Assembly (NCBI RefSeq): GCF_022568815.1
Contig: NZ_JAKZHX010000003.1
Location: 1 to 64,000 of the forward strand
Direction of reading: 5' to 3'
Source of the DNA: Undibacterium paludis
GTDB lineage: Bacteria > Pseudomonadota > Gammaproteobacteria > Burkholderiales > Burkholderiaceae_D
DNA: 64,000 nucleotides
Shown here: positions 27,481 to 35,511 of the stretch, piece by piece
How positions within the stretch are numbered: position 1 is the first letter of the stretch
Layout of the letters: every line of letters starts with the position of its first letter
Translations under genes and position numbers: made by a program
The notes under the pieces: generated by a model
Told to the model about the DNA's origin: nothing
The model's input: only the letters and a program-made list of their open reading frames with translations
Database searches by the model: none

Positions 27481-28968
27481 ATGGCTGTCATTAATACCAA
27501 TATTGCTTCGCTGAATGCGCAACGCAATTTGAGCACATCTCAATCCGCTCTGAATACGTCCCTCCAACGTTTGTCTTCCGGCTTGCGTATCAATAGCGCC
27601 AAAGACGATGCTGCTGGCCTGGCGATTTCCGAACGTCTGTCTTCCCAAATCGGTGGTTTGAATCAAGCTACCCGTAATGCTAACGATGGTATCTCCCTGG
27701 CGCAAACCGCTGAGGGCGCGCTGCAACAGATCGGTGCCAACTTGCAACGTATCCGCGACCTGGCCGTACAATCCGCCAACGGCTCCAACAGCGTCTCTGA
27801 CCGCGCAGCTCTGAACAACGAAGCAAGCCAACTGATCTCTGAGATCAACCGCGTTGCCAGCAACACCAACTTCAACGGCGTGAACCTGCTCGACGGCAGC
27901 TTCACAGCGCAAACCTTCCAGGTTGGCGCCAACGGCACAGCAAACGACCAGATCAGCATCGCTTCCATCTCCAGCGCAAAATCGAGCGCCCTGGGTGTTG
28001 GTGCATCTTCCAGCTACGCAACTACTGTAGCCGGTGCCGGCGCAGTCACCACAACAGCCCTGGCTGCAGGCGACCTGTCCATTAACGGCTTCCAGGTTGG
28101 TGCTTCCGCCTCTGACGGTGTTTCCTTCTCCAACGCAACAGGCAGCGGCATCGCCAAAGCAGCAGCCATCAATGCAATCAGCGGCAGCACAGGCGTTACA
28201 GCAACTGTAGGCTCCACTACTATTGCAGGTACAGCCAGCACTTCTGCAACTGCGATTGCCTCTGGTGACATCACTATTAACGGTGTGAATCTGGGTGCCT
28301 TGAGCGCTTCGACTTCCGGTGCACAACGTGGCGCTCAAGTTGCTGCTGCCGTTAATGCAATCAGCACACAAACAGGTGTTACTGCTACATTCAACACCAC
28401 AACTGGCGCAGTTGCACTGGCTGCAGCTGATGGCCGCAACATCACTATTACAGCCAGCACTAATGCTGCTGCTGCTGCTGCCAACACAGGTATCACCGTA
28501 TCGGCAACAGGTGCAACCGATGTCAGCACATCGACACTGTCCCTGACTTCGACCAGCTCTGCAGGTATCACCTTGGCTAACGGTACTGGTACCGGTCTGA
28601 CAGCAGCCAACCTGACCGGTGGTTTCACTTCTGCTACGGTAACAGTCGGCGCTGGTGTTTCTTCTCTGAACCTGGGTACTGCTGCCGGGGCCACTGCCGC
28701 GCTGACGACCATTGATGCGGCGCTGCAATCGATCAACAGTTCCCGCGCTTCTCTGGGTGCGTATCAAAACCGCTTCTCCTCCGCAATTGAAAGTTTGCAG
28801 ACCAACTCTGAAAACTTGACAGCATCCCGCAGCCGTATCCGTGATGCAGACTTTGCCCAGGAAACAGCAACATTGACCCGCGGTCAGGTTCTGCAACAAG
28901 CTGGTACTGCGATTTTGGCCCAGGCTAACGCCCTGCCAAACGGTGTTCTGGCCCTGTTGCGTGGTTAA
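27481..28968 (+). CDS. fliC: Flagellin
   Basis: Filament subunit of 495 residues, exported by the flagellar type III system. The conserved N-terminal D0/D1 ([14 protein letters not shown], about 1-165) and C-terminal D1/D0 ([17 protein letters not shown] to LLRG, about 415-495) are intact. The central part (about 170-410) is almost all Ala, Ser, Thr, Gly, Asn and Val, with two Flagellin_IN-type repeats starting at about 197 and 262 (GD-x-x-INGF/V). Such surface-exposed Ser/Thr-rich domains are usual O-glycosylation targets, and the divergent operon encodes a GT41 enzyme. Transcribed from a FliA promoter and ended by a strong terminator, so largely monocistronic. Confidence 0.97.
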   Translation: MAVINTNIASLNAQRNLSTSQSALNTSLQRLSSGLRINSAKDDAAGLAISERLSSQIGGLNQATRNANDGISLAQTAEGALQQIGANLQRIRDLAVQSANGSNSVSDRAALNNEASQLISEINRVASNTNFNGVNLLDGSFTAQTFQVGANGTANDQISIASISSAKSSALGVGASSSYATTVAGAGAVTTTALAAGDLSINGFQVGASASDGVSFSNATGSGIAKAAAINAISGSTGVTATVGSTTIAGTASTSATAIASGDITINGVNLGALSASTSGAQRGAQVAAAVNAISTQTGVTATFNTTTGAVALAAADGRNITITASTNAAAAAANTGITVSATGATDVSTSTLSLTSTSSAGITLANGTGTGLTAANLTGGFTSATVTVGAGVSSLNLGTAAGATAALTTIDAALQSINSSRASLGAYQNRFSSAIESLQTNSENLTASRSRIRDADFAQETATLTRGQVLQQAGTAILAQANALPNGVLALLRG

Positions 28969-29022
28969 TAATACTGGTAGCCCTATGTAAATAAGGTCTA
29001 TACTTAAAGCGTAGAGCATGTC

Positions 29023-29054
29023 CCCCTGATCAAATCTTGATCAGGGGTATTTTT
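29023..29054 (+). terminator. Rho-independent terminator of fliC
   Basis: Perfect 11-bp stem (arms 29023-29033 and 29037-29047, CCCCTGATCAA and complement) with a 3-nt loop followed by TATTTTT. It lies 55 bp after the fliC stop and just before flaG, so flaG gets either read-through or its own start. Confidence 0.9.
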
Positions 29055-29070
29055 CTTGAAGGAAAAGATC

Positions 29071-29454
29071 ATGGACATCCGATCGATAGGGAGCGCTTCT
29101 CAATCAGGACAACTGATCAATGATCGACTATCCGCGCCCGACGTCAGTGCGACAGTACAAAGGGCATCTGCCACCTCGACACAAACCGTTGATGCCGTTA
29201 AGGCAACACCAACTACAGCCAGTGCTCCAGAAATTGAAAAAGTGACAAAAGCTGTCAACGACATCAATAAAACTGTTCAAGCCCTGTCACAAAATCTGGA
29301 ATTCAGTCTTGAAGAACACAGCAACCGTGTCGTAGTCAAAATAATTGACCAACAAACAAAAGAAGTACTGCGTCAGATACCTTCAGAAGAAGTTCTTGAA
29401 ATTTCTCGTTCTCTCGATAAATTACAAGGATTGTTAATTAAACAGCAGGCATAA
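29071..29454 (+). CDS. flaG: FlaG family flagellar protein
   Basis: A 127-residue protein with the FlaG domain in its C-terminal half (about 65-125): LEFSLEEHSNRVVVKIIDQQTKEVLRQIPSEE type sequence, as in FlaG/YvyC. FlaG influences filament length in some bacteria. The N-terminal half is low-complexity Ser/Thr/Ala. The ATG at 29071 with GAAGGA upstream is preferred over a TTG at 29056 that lies in the terminator tail. Located between fliC and fliD, the usual place. Confidence 0.9.
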   Translation: MDIRSIGSASQSGQLINDRLSAPDVSATVQRASATSTQTVDAVKATPTTASAPEIEKVTKAVNDINKTVQALSQNLEFSLEEHSNRVVVKIIDQQTKEVLRQIPSEEVLEISRSLDKLQGLLIKQQA

Positions 29455-29507
29455 ATTGCATTATGGCCAGTTTGGCTAAATTTTAAATTGGCAGGTAAAT
29501 TCCCCTC

Positions 29508-29534
29508 TAAAGTCTAGTTTGCCTTAGCCGATAA
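29508..29534 (+). promoter_or_regulatory. FliA (sigma-28) promoter of fliD operon
   Basis: TAAA (29508-29511), exactly 15 bp, then GCCGATAA (29527-29534), a perfect match to the sigma-28 consensus. It lies 34 bp before the fliD start and should drive fliD-fliS-fliT and perhaps the genes after them. Confidence 0.95.
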
Positions 29535-29568
29535 TTTAGTACAGTACGGTCTGACAAGGGGGAGTATC

Positions 29569-31581
29569 GTGGGCATACAATCAACTGGCATTGGCGCAAA
29601 TCTTAATGTCAATGACATAATCACCAAATTAATGCAGGTTGAGAGCCAGCCACTGACTACGCTGGCAAAGAAGGAAGCCAGCTTTCAGGCCAAGCTGTCT
29701 GCTTATGGCACGCTCAACAGTGCACTTAGTGTGTTCCAGTCCAATGTTACCGGCTTATCCAACCTCGGTACCTTCCAGACTTTAACAGCAACTGCTGGCG
29801 ACAGTTCTATTGCATCTGCGACAACAACCAGCGTGTCTACCCAGGGCAGCTACAATCTCAATATTACCAAGCTGGCCCAGGCACAGACCATATCGAGTGC
29901 CGGGCAAGTGAGTTCAACAGCAGCCATAGGCAGCGGCACCAGTACGACCATTACCTTTCAATTTGGCACGATTACTGGCGGCACACTGACCAACGGTACT
30001 TACACAGGTGCAAGCTTTAACCAGGACGCAACACAATCCACGGGGACTGTCACCATAGATGGCGCAAACAATTCCCTGCAAGGCATACGGGATGCCATTA
30101 ACGCCGCCAGTATCGGCGTCAATGCCACCATAGTCGGTGACGGCAGTGCAACGCCTTATCATCTGGTGTTGACTTCGACAAAGACCGGCGCTACTTCGAG
30201 CCTGAAAATCAGTGCAAGTGGTGATGCTGCAATACAGAGCCTGATAAATTACGATCCGGCTGGCACGCAAAACCTGACAGAAACAACCACCGGACAAAAT
30301 GCAGCCCTGACAATCAACGGTATTGCCGTGTCCAGTACGTCGAATGCTGTTACCGGCGCAATTCAGGGTACAACCATCAACCTGAGCAAGGTAGGCACCA
30401 CCACATTGAGTCTGACCACCAATACCAGCGGGATACAATCAGCGGTCAATGGATTCGTTAAAGGCTACAATGACCTGCAGTCAACATTGAAAACCTTGAC
30501 TGGATATGATGCGTCGACAAAAAAAGGCGGCATTTTGCTTGGTGATTCCACAGCGAGAACTGTACAAAGCCAGATCAGATCAACACTGACAGCCAGTGTC
30601 AACGGCTTGGGCGGCAACATCACCACCCTATCGAGCATAGGAATCAGTTTTCAGAAAGATGGCACACTTACTGTCGACTCGACCAAGCTGCAAAATGCGC
30701 TTACTAATAATTTCAGTGAAATCAGCGGCTTATTTGCATCAGTCGGCAAAGCAACAGACAGCCTGGTCAGCTACAGCAGTGCCACCTCTGCAACCCAGCA
30801 AGGGTCCTACGCGATTGATGTATCCACTATTGCCACACAAGGCGGTCTGACCGGCAATGTGGACCTGACCACCGGTAATACGACGATTGCGGCCAATACT
30901 GCCATCAATGTTACTCTTGATGGCGTTACTTCGTCCGTCAGTCTGGCCGCGGGCTCTTATAGCGCGTCGGCACTGGCCACGTTGATACAAAGTTCCATCA
31001 ATGGCAACTCCACCTTCAAAACGAATGGAGCCACAGTGGTTGCAAGTATCAATGGCAGTGGTTACCTGCAATTGCAATCTACTCGCTACGGCAGCGCCTC
31101 AAATGTTACCCTCGCTGACAATACCGGCACCGGCGCAGCAGCCCTGGCAGGCACTTCCCTGGCAGGTACCGCAGGGGTCGACGTCGCGGGCAAGATCAAT
31201 GGCGTGACAGCGGCTGGCACTGGTCAGTTCCTGACAGGTGCAACTGGCTCATCAACCGAAGGCCTCAAGGTCCTGATCAATGGCGGCTCAACTGGTGCAC
31301 GTGGCACATTAAATTACTCGAAGGGTTACGGCACACAACTGACCTCACTTTTGTCAGGTTTCCTGGGAAGTGCAGGAACCATTTCCAGCTCAAGCGATGG
31401 CATCAACCGCAGTATCAAGGATATTGGCAAACAGCGTGACATTCTTAATAGCAGACTATTTGACACTGAAGCGCGCTACCGCGCCCAATTTACCGCATTA
31501 GACAGCATCGTCAGCAATCTCAATAATACGAGCACCTTCCTTTCACAGCAGCTCGCAGCATTGACAGCCAGTACGAAGTAA
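29569..31581 (+). CDS. fliD: Flagellar filament cap protein
   Basis: Forms the cap (HAP2) at the filament tip and guides flagellin folding. The protein is 670 residues, longer than E. coli FliD (468), with an enlarged Ser/Thr/Gly-rich central region. N-terminal FliD_N features (GIGANLNVNDIITKLMQVE) and a C-terminal coiled region (KDIGKQRDILNSRLFDTEARYRAQF) are clear, and INGIAVSS / INGVTAAG stretches resemble flagellin-hook IN motifs. The start is GTG (29569) with AAGGGGGAG just upstream, directly downstream of a perfect FliA promoter. FliT, its chaperone, is encoded two genes on. Confidence 0.95.
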   Translation: MGIQSTGIGANLNVNDIITKLMQVESQPLTTLAKKEASFQAKLSAYGTLNSALSVFQSNVTGLSNLGTFQTLTATAGDSSIASATTTSVSTQGSYNLNITKLAQAQTISSAGQVSSTAAIGSGTSTTITFQFGTITGGTLTNGTYTGASFNQDATQSTGTVTIDGANNSLQGIRDAINAASIGVNATIVGDGSATPYHLVLTSTKTGATSSLKISASGDAAIQSLINYDPAGTQNLTETTTGQNAALTINGIAVSSTSNAVTGAIQGTTINLSKVGTTTLSLTTNTSGIQSAVNGFVKGYNDLQSTLKTLTGYDASTKKGGILLGDSTARTVQSQIRSTLTASVNGLGGNITTLSSIGISFQKDGTLTVDSTKLQNALTNNFSEISGLFASVGKATDSLVSYSSATSATQQGSYAIDVSTIATQGGLTGNVDLTTGNTTIAANTAINVTLDGVTSSVSLAAGSYSASALATLIQSSINGNSTFKTNGATVVASINGSGYLQLQSTRYGSASNVTLADNTGTGAAALAGTSLAGTAGVDVAGKINGVTAAGTGQFLTGATGSSTEGLKVLINGGSTGARGTLNYSKGYGTQLTSLLSGFLGSAGTISSSSDGINRSIKDIGKQRDILNSRLFDTEARYRAQFTALDSIVSNLNNTSTFLSQQLAALTASTK

Positions 31582-31623
31582 AACCGCAGGCAGAATAGAA
31601 AACAAAAGAGAGGATTTATTGCT

Positions 31624-32094
31624 ATGTTTGGCTCATCTCAAGCGCGCGGCGCAAATGCCTATGCCAAAGTTGGCATTGAAACTGGCGTCATTGCAGCCAG
31701 CCCCCATAAATTGATTGTCATGCTATTTGAAGGGGCTATCGTTTCCATTTCCAATGCTGTTCAGCATTTACATGGTGGCGATGTTGCAGCCAAGGGCCAA
31801 TCCACCTCCAAGGCAATTGCCATCATCGAGAATGGCCTGCGCGCCAGTCTGGATAAAAAAGCCGGCGGTGAGATCGCCCAGAGTCTGGACTCTTTATATG
31901 AATACATGACAGCACGCCTGTTACGTGCCAACCTGGAAAACAGTGAAGAGATGATGGTAGAAGTTCAGAATTTGTTGCGTGACTTGAAAACCTCATGGGA
32001 AGCTATTGCCCCCAATCAGGATACTGTCAGCGATATTCCCAAAGTCAGCGCCGATCCTTTGTCCCCTCGCCCTGCCAACTTTGTTGAGGCTTAA
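31624..32094 (+). CDS. fliS: Flagellin export chaperone FliS
   Basis: A small helical chaperone (156 residues) that binds the C-terminal end of flagellin and prevents premature polymerisation. The N-terminus has ANAYAKVGIETGVIAASPHKLIVMLFEGA, typical of FliS (Y near 12, LI.MLF.GA motif). The C-terminal 20 residues are Pro/Ser-rich. Follows fliD by 42 bp with an AGAGAGGA ribosome site, and precedes fliT by 6 bp. Confidence 0.95.
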   Translation: MFGSSQARGANAYAKVGIETGVIAASPHKLIVMLFEGAIVSISNAVQHLHGGDVAAKGQSTSKAIAIIENGLRASLDKKAGGEIAQSLDSLYEYMTARLLRANLENSEEMMVEVQNLLRDLKTSWEAIAPNQDTVSDIPKVSADPLSPRPANFVEA

Positions 32095-32100
32095 AATAAG

Positions 32101-32436
32101 ATGAATAGTCTGGAACTAATCTCATTGTACGAAAATGTCGCCGTCATTACGGGCAACATGCTGGAAGCTGCACGCTCAGGCGATTGGGAACTGCTGGAAC
32201 AGCTTGAAAATGATTGTTCAAGCCGCGTCCAGACGATACGCGAAAGCGAGATACCCTTTGATTTACCGTCAGAGATGCGCGACAAAAAAATACGCATCAT
32301 CAAGAAAATTCTCGCTGATGATAAGGAAATTCGCGACATTACTGAGCCCTGGATGGAACGTCTGGCCAGTTTGATGAAAGATTCCAGCACCAACAGGAAG
32401 CTGAACAAAACTTACGGGACAGGTAGTACAGCCTGA
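32101..32436 (+). CDS. fliT: FliT-like flagellar chaperone
   Basis: A 111-residue all-helical protein after fliS. Sequence identity in FliT is low across species; size, charge pattern and position support the call. FliT binds the cap protein FliD and in enteric bacteria also inhibits FlhDC. The motif WELLEQLENDC followed by RDKKIRIIKKILADDKEIRD resembles the FliT core. Starts 6 bp after fliS and ends 5 bp before the FliK-like gene, so it is in the same transcript. Confidence 0.82.
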   Translation: MNSLELISLYENVAVITGNMLEAARSGDWELLEQLENDCSSRVQTIRESEIPFDLPSEMRDKKIRIIKKILADDKEIRDITEPWMERLASLMKDSSTNRKLNKTYGTGSTA

Positions 32437-32441
32437 CTTTT

Positions 32442-33791
32442 ATGGCTACTCAACTCGATAGTATCAACAGGCCGGTTGCCAATATCGAGGCGCCAAGTGC
32501 TGCAATTGCAATTGGCGAGACCAAGCAGGACATCACCCCAAAACTGGCGCAGCTAGTCACAGGCCAACTACTCAAAGGCGAGATACTGTCCAAACTGATG
32601 GATGGCAGTTACACGGTCAGGGTAGCAGGCATTACGGCCAAAATGATGCTTCCAGAGGGCACCAAGGCCGGCGATCAGGTGCCTTTGCGCCTGATTGCTA
32701 CTGAGCCAAGGCCGACATTTTTGCTGGAACATGATGGTGATACGCACTTCCCTACCCCGTTACCGCAAAAATACTCACCCGGCCCCGATATACGCGCAAG
32801 CAATTCAGGCGTTTTAGGCACCTATGCAGACCAGATCGCAGAAGAAGCAGGTCCAGTACAGGCAAGACCCTCGCCTGCGGGTAAATCTGGGGATAACTTC
32901 ACCGCTGACGCGGGACACACACAAAAAGCAGACACCTCTACCATCGTCAGCCTGTCTGTGAGTACTGAAGGTAAAAAAACTGATGTAATTACCGGACAGA
33001 ATTCACCAACACAAGAAATTGCCAGCAGCAAAACCGCAGAAATCGCACCCAGATTACCCCTGACGAACACGAAAGCCGCAGACAGCACACCAGATCACCT
33101 GAGCAGCGCACCAACATCCTTAAGCAATACTGCCAAATTCATCAGTCAGATATTACAAGCGGCACCCAATACCGGCAACAAGGTGAATATCGCCAGCGAG
33201 ACCCCTGTCGTTGCTGCTCCGGCAGAACTCAAGGACACTGCCGCAACGGCTTCCAAACTGCAAAACCAGATTAGCAAAAGTGGTTTATTCTACGAATCTC
33301 ATGTTGCAGAGTGGGCGCAGGGAAAACGTCCCATTTCAGAGATCAAGGGAGAGCCTCAGTCACGTGATGATGCAAGCAAAATTTCGGATATCAGGCCTGG
33401 CACAGGATTGCCCAGCGTCAGCAAGGAAATGGGACAAATAATTCACCAGCAACTCAACGTTTTAGATCAAAATATTGTACGATGGCATGGGGAGCTTTTC
33501 CCCGGACAAAAAATCGACTGGGAAATAAAAAAAGAAGCAAAGGAAACCCGGCATCTGCAAGAACCGGACGACACAAACTGGCAATCCGTGGTTCGCTTTG
33601 AGTTGCCCAATCTGGGGCCTGTCACTGCAACCATTAATCTGCAATCAAACAATCTGGGCCTGTCCCTGCGGGCTGAACAAAGCGACACAGTATCCGCCCT
33701 CAAGGATCACGCGAGTGAATTAGCCAGCGCCATGCACACGGCAGGTTCACCGCTGATGTCTTTTGTGGTGAGTAAAAATGAGCGCAGCTAA
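32442..33791 (+). CDS. FliK-like protein with C-terminal hook-length-control domain (second paralogue)
   Basis: A 449-residue protein with a low-complexity middle (about 110-310, rich in Ser, Thr, Ala, Lys) and a C-terminal Flg_hook domain (about 365-445) with VVRFELPNLGPVTATINLQSNNLGLSLRAE. This is the FliK domain that touches FlhB to switch export specificity. A second, canonical fliK lies between fliJ and fliL in this window. The stop overlaps the start of a stand-alone FlhB C-terminal-domain gene by 14 nt, so a FliK-like/FlhB-like pair is made together. It may act in hook or filament length control or be an export accessory factor; no experiment is known to me. Confidence 0.78.
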   Translation: MATQLDSINRPVANIEAPSAAIAIGETKQDITPKLAQLVTGQLLKGEILSKLMDGSYTVRVAGITAKMMLPEGTKAGDQVPLRLIATEPRPTFLLEHDGDTHFPTPLPQKYSPGPDIRASNSGVLGTYADQIAEEAGPVQARPSPAGKSGDNFTADAGHTQKADTSTIVSLSVSTEGKKTDVITGQNSPTQEIASSKTAEIAPRLPLTNTKAADSTPDHLSSAPTSLSNTAKFISQILQAAPNTGNKVNIASETPVVAAPAELKDTAATASKLQNQISKSGLFYESHVAEWAQGKRPISEIKGEPQSRDDASKISDIRPGTGLPSVSKEMGQIIHQQLNVLDQNIVRWHGELFPGQKIDWEIKKEAKETRHLQEPDDTNWQSVVRFELPNLGPVTATINLQSNNLGLSLRAEQSDTVSALKDHASELASAMHTAGSPLMSFVVSKNERS

Positions 33792-34098
33792 TTCATCTGA
33801 CAAACCCGTCACACAAAATGCGGTGGCACTTGCCTATCAGACCGGAGATTCTGCGCCCAAAGTGGTAGCCAAGGGAAAAGGACTGATCGCCGAAGAAATC
33901 ATTGCCAGGGCACGTGAACATGGCGTCCACGTACATCAGTCCAAGGAACTGGTTTCATTACTGATGAAGGTGGATCTTGATCGAGATATACCTCCAGCCC
34001 TGTATCGCGCTGTTGCAGAACTGCTCGCTTGGCTTTACCATATTGATACGGAAAAATCAGGGACGATTTCAGAGACTTCCGGGCAAGAGAGCGTTTAG
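33778..34098 (+). CDS. Stand-alone FlhB cytoplasmic-domain protein (EscU/YscU/HrcU switch family)
   Basis: A 106-residue soluble protein equal to the C-terminal cytoplasmic part of FlhB (FlhB-CC). It lacks the four membrane helices. Where FlhB has the autocleavage motif NPTH followed by YAVAL, this protein has PVTQNAVAL (10-18), so it starts near the natural cleavage site and carries no cleavage motif. The rest, APKVVAKGKGLIAEEI and DIPPALYRAVAELLAWLY, is a good match to the family. It resembles a ready-made cleaved FlhB fragment. Overlaps the FliK-like gene by 14 nt. Similar proteins exist in other bacteria; their role is not settled. Confidence 0.82.
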   Translation: MSAANSSDKPVTQNAVALAYQTGDSAPKVVAKGKGLIAEEIIARAREHGVHVHQSKELVSLLMKVDLDRDIPPALYRAVAELLAWLYHIDTEKSGTISETSGQESV

Positions 34099-34130
34099 CG
34101 CCCCCACTTTTTGAATGTGATTATAAAAAT

Positions 34131-34892
34131 ATGCCATCCTTACCTCCGAGCCTGGGTACAGAAAATCAAAGCCCGTACCAAGTTGATTCCCGACGGGAAA
34201 TCATCGGTTTGTTGCGAGGCTTGAAGGAAAGCAAGCAATTGATCAGCATGTTGATCAATAGCGGCTCGGAAGTGTTTATCACATCCATTCTTGATGTTGA
34301 TGATACCGAAAACCTCGTCATCATCGATAGTGCCCCTGGCCAACTGGCCAACCAGCGCATCGTTGAAGCAGCCAGGGTATCGTTTGAAGGCTTGCTGGAT
34401 AAAATAAGCATACAGTTTTCATCATCCAACCTGGAACGCATCACATTTGAAGATCGCCCTGCATTGCAGTTTGAGATCCCTTCAACCATGATACGTTTGC
34501 AAAGGCGCGAATATTATCGTATCAACACGCCATTGACCAACCCGATACGCGCCACCATCCCGGTCAAAGTAGATGACAGGACAGAAACGCTTAAACTGGC
34601 TCTGGTTGACATCAGTTGCGGCGGGATTGCCATTCTCGATGAAAAAAAGCTGCTTGAAAGCACGATAGGTATCATCTATGAGCACTGCAAGCTGGAATTG
34701 CCATCAATAGGCATGGTTGATGTGGTGCTGCAAGTGAGGAATTCCCAGGATTTGATCCTGCTGAATGGCAAATCAAACCGCCGCCTTGGGTGCCAGTTCA
34801 TCAATATGTCCAATAGCGTACTGGCGAGCATACAACGCTATATCATGAAGCTCGAACGTGAGCGTAATGCCAAGATTACAGGCATACGCTAA
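34131..34892 (+). CDS. ycgR: Flagellar brake protein YcgR (PilZ domain)
   Basis: c-di-GMP receptor that slows the flagellar motor. The N-terminal YcgR domain (about 15-115) is followed by a PilZ domain with both ligand motifs: R126-x3-R130 in RREYYR and D160-x-S162-x2-G165. At 253 residues it is the usual length. Its place in the fli region, 32 bp after the FlhB-like gene, supports a motor role. It is the likely receptor for c-di-GMP set by the EAL and GGDEF enzymes elsewhere in the window. Confidence 0.92.
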   Translation: MPSLPPSLGTENQSPYQVDSRREIIGLLRGLKESKQLISMLINSGSEVFITSILDVDDTENLVIIDSAPGQLANQRIVEAARVSFEGLLDKISIQFSSSNLERITFEDRPALQFEIPSTMIRLQRREYYRINTPLTNPIRATIPVKVDDRTETLKLALVDISCGGIAILDEKKLLESTIGIIYEHCKLELPSIGMVDVVLQVRNSQDLILLNGKSNRRLGCQFINMSNSVLASIQRYIMKLERERNAKITGIR

Positions 34893-34957
34893 CGACATCC
34901 TTTATACAGACATCGGACTACCAAGAGAATAACCGCCTGATCTGACCAACCTATGAC

Positions 34958-35311
34958 TTATATCTGCATGTTCATGATGTCGTGATACGCAGACACCAGC
35001 CGGTTTCTCACCTGTACTGTCGTTTGAAATGAAATGTTGGCCTTTTGCATGGAGATCATGACATCAGACAAGCTGACCTTGTCATCACCCATGGCAAACT
35101 TCTGTCCTAACTGCTCAGAACTCACCTGCGCCTTGTTTACCGTATCCAGCGAGGCCTTAAGGGCCTCGGCAAAATCAAGTCGGCCAGGAGAGGCCGTGTT
35201 GTCTGTACGATTGGCGGCAATGCCGGCACTCGCCTCCATCTTGGCAGCGGTCGCCTTCAACTGGGCAATCATCGCCTCTATCTGGCCCGCGCCTATCCCC
35301 TCCATTTTCAT
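34958..35311 (-). CDS. fliE: Flagellar hook-basal body protein FliE
   Basis: Adapter joining the MS ring to the proximal rod. 117 residues; the C-terminal half has the FliE pattern: FAEALKASLDTVNKAQ, KVSLSDVMISMQKANISFQTTVQVRNRLVSAYHDIMNMQI-like sequence ending in the conserved YxxIMNMxI. It is encoded alone on the minus strand, divergent from fliF with a 200-bp shared control region; divergent fliE/fliF is frequent in betaproteobacteria. Confidence 0.95.
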   Translation of the reverse strand: MKMEGIGAGQIEAMIAQLKATAAKMEASAGIAANRTDNTASPGRLDFAEALKASLDTVNKAQVSSEQLGQKFAMGDDKVSLSDVMISMQKANISFQTTVQVRNRLVSAYHDIMNMQI

Positions 35312-35511
35312 TGCGACACCTCTTTTTGCAATTTCACAGTTGCTACATTAGCAGTCAAATGGCAAACAAGAGCGCGGAAAAGAACCGGGAAAATACCGTT
35401 TTTCCAGTGTTTGAATTTACAGATTAAGGGGAAAATCACTAGTAAGTAAAAAACCGAACTGAAATGACCAGCATGTCCTCTACTGATACTTTACTTCGCT
35501 CAAGGTGAACC

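Noticed and set aside
27442-29019. A 525-residue open frame antisense to fliC
   Set aside because: It mirrors the flagellin coding strand. Its long openness comes from codon bias in a low-complexity, highly expressed gene, and its Cys/Gly/Ser-rich translation resembles no protein; there is no ribosome site or promoter.
29914-30438. Antisense open frame in fliD (and a similar one at 41477-42058 in fliK)
   Set aside because: Same cause: repetitive Ser/Thr/Ala codons produce open antisense frames with implausible Cys-rich translations.
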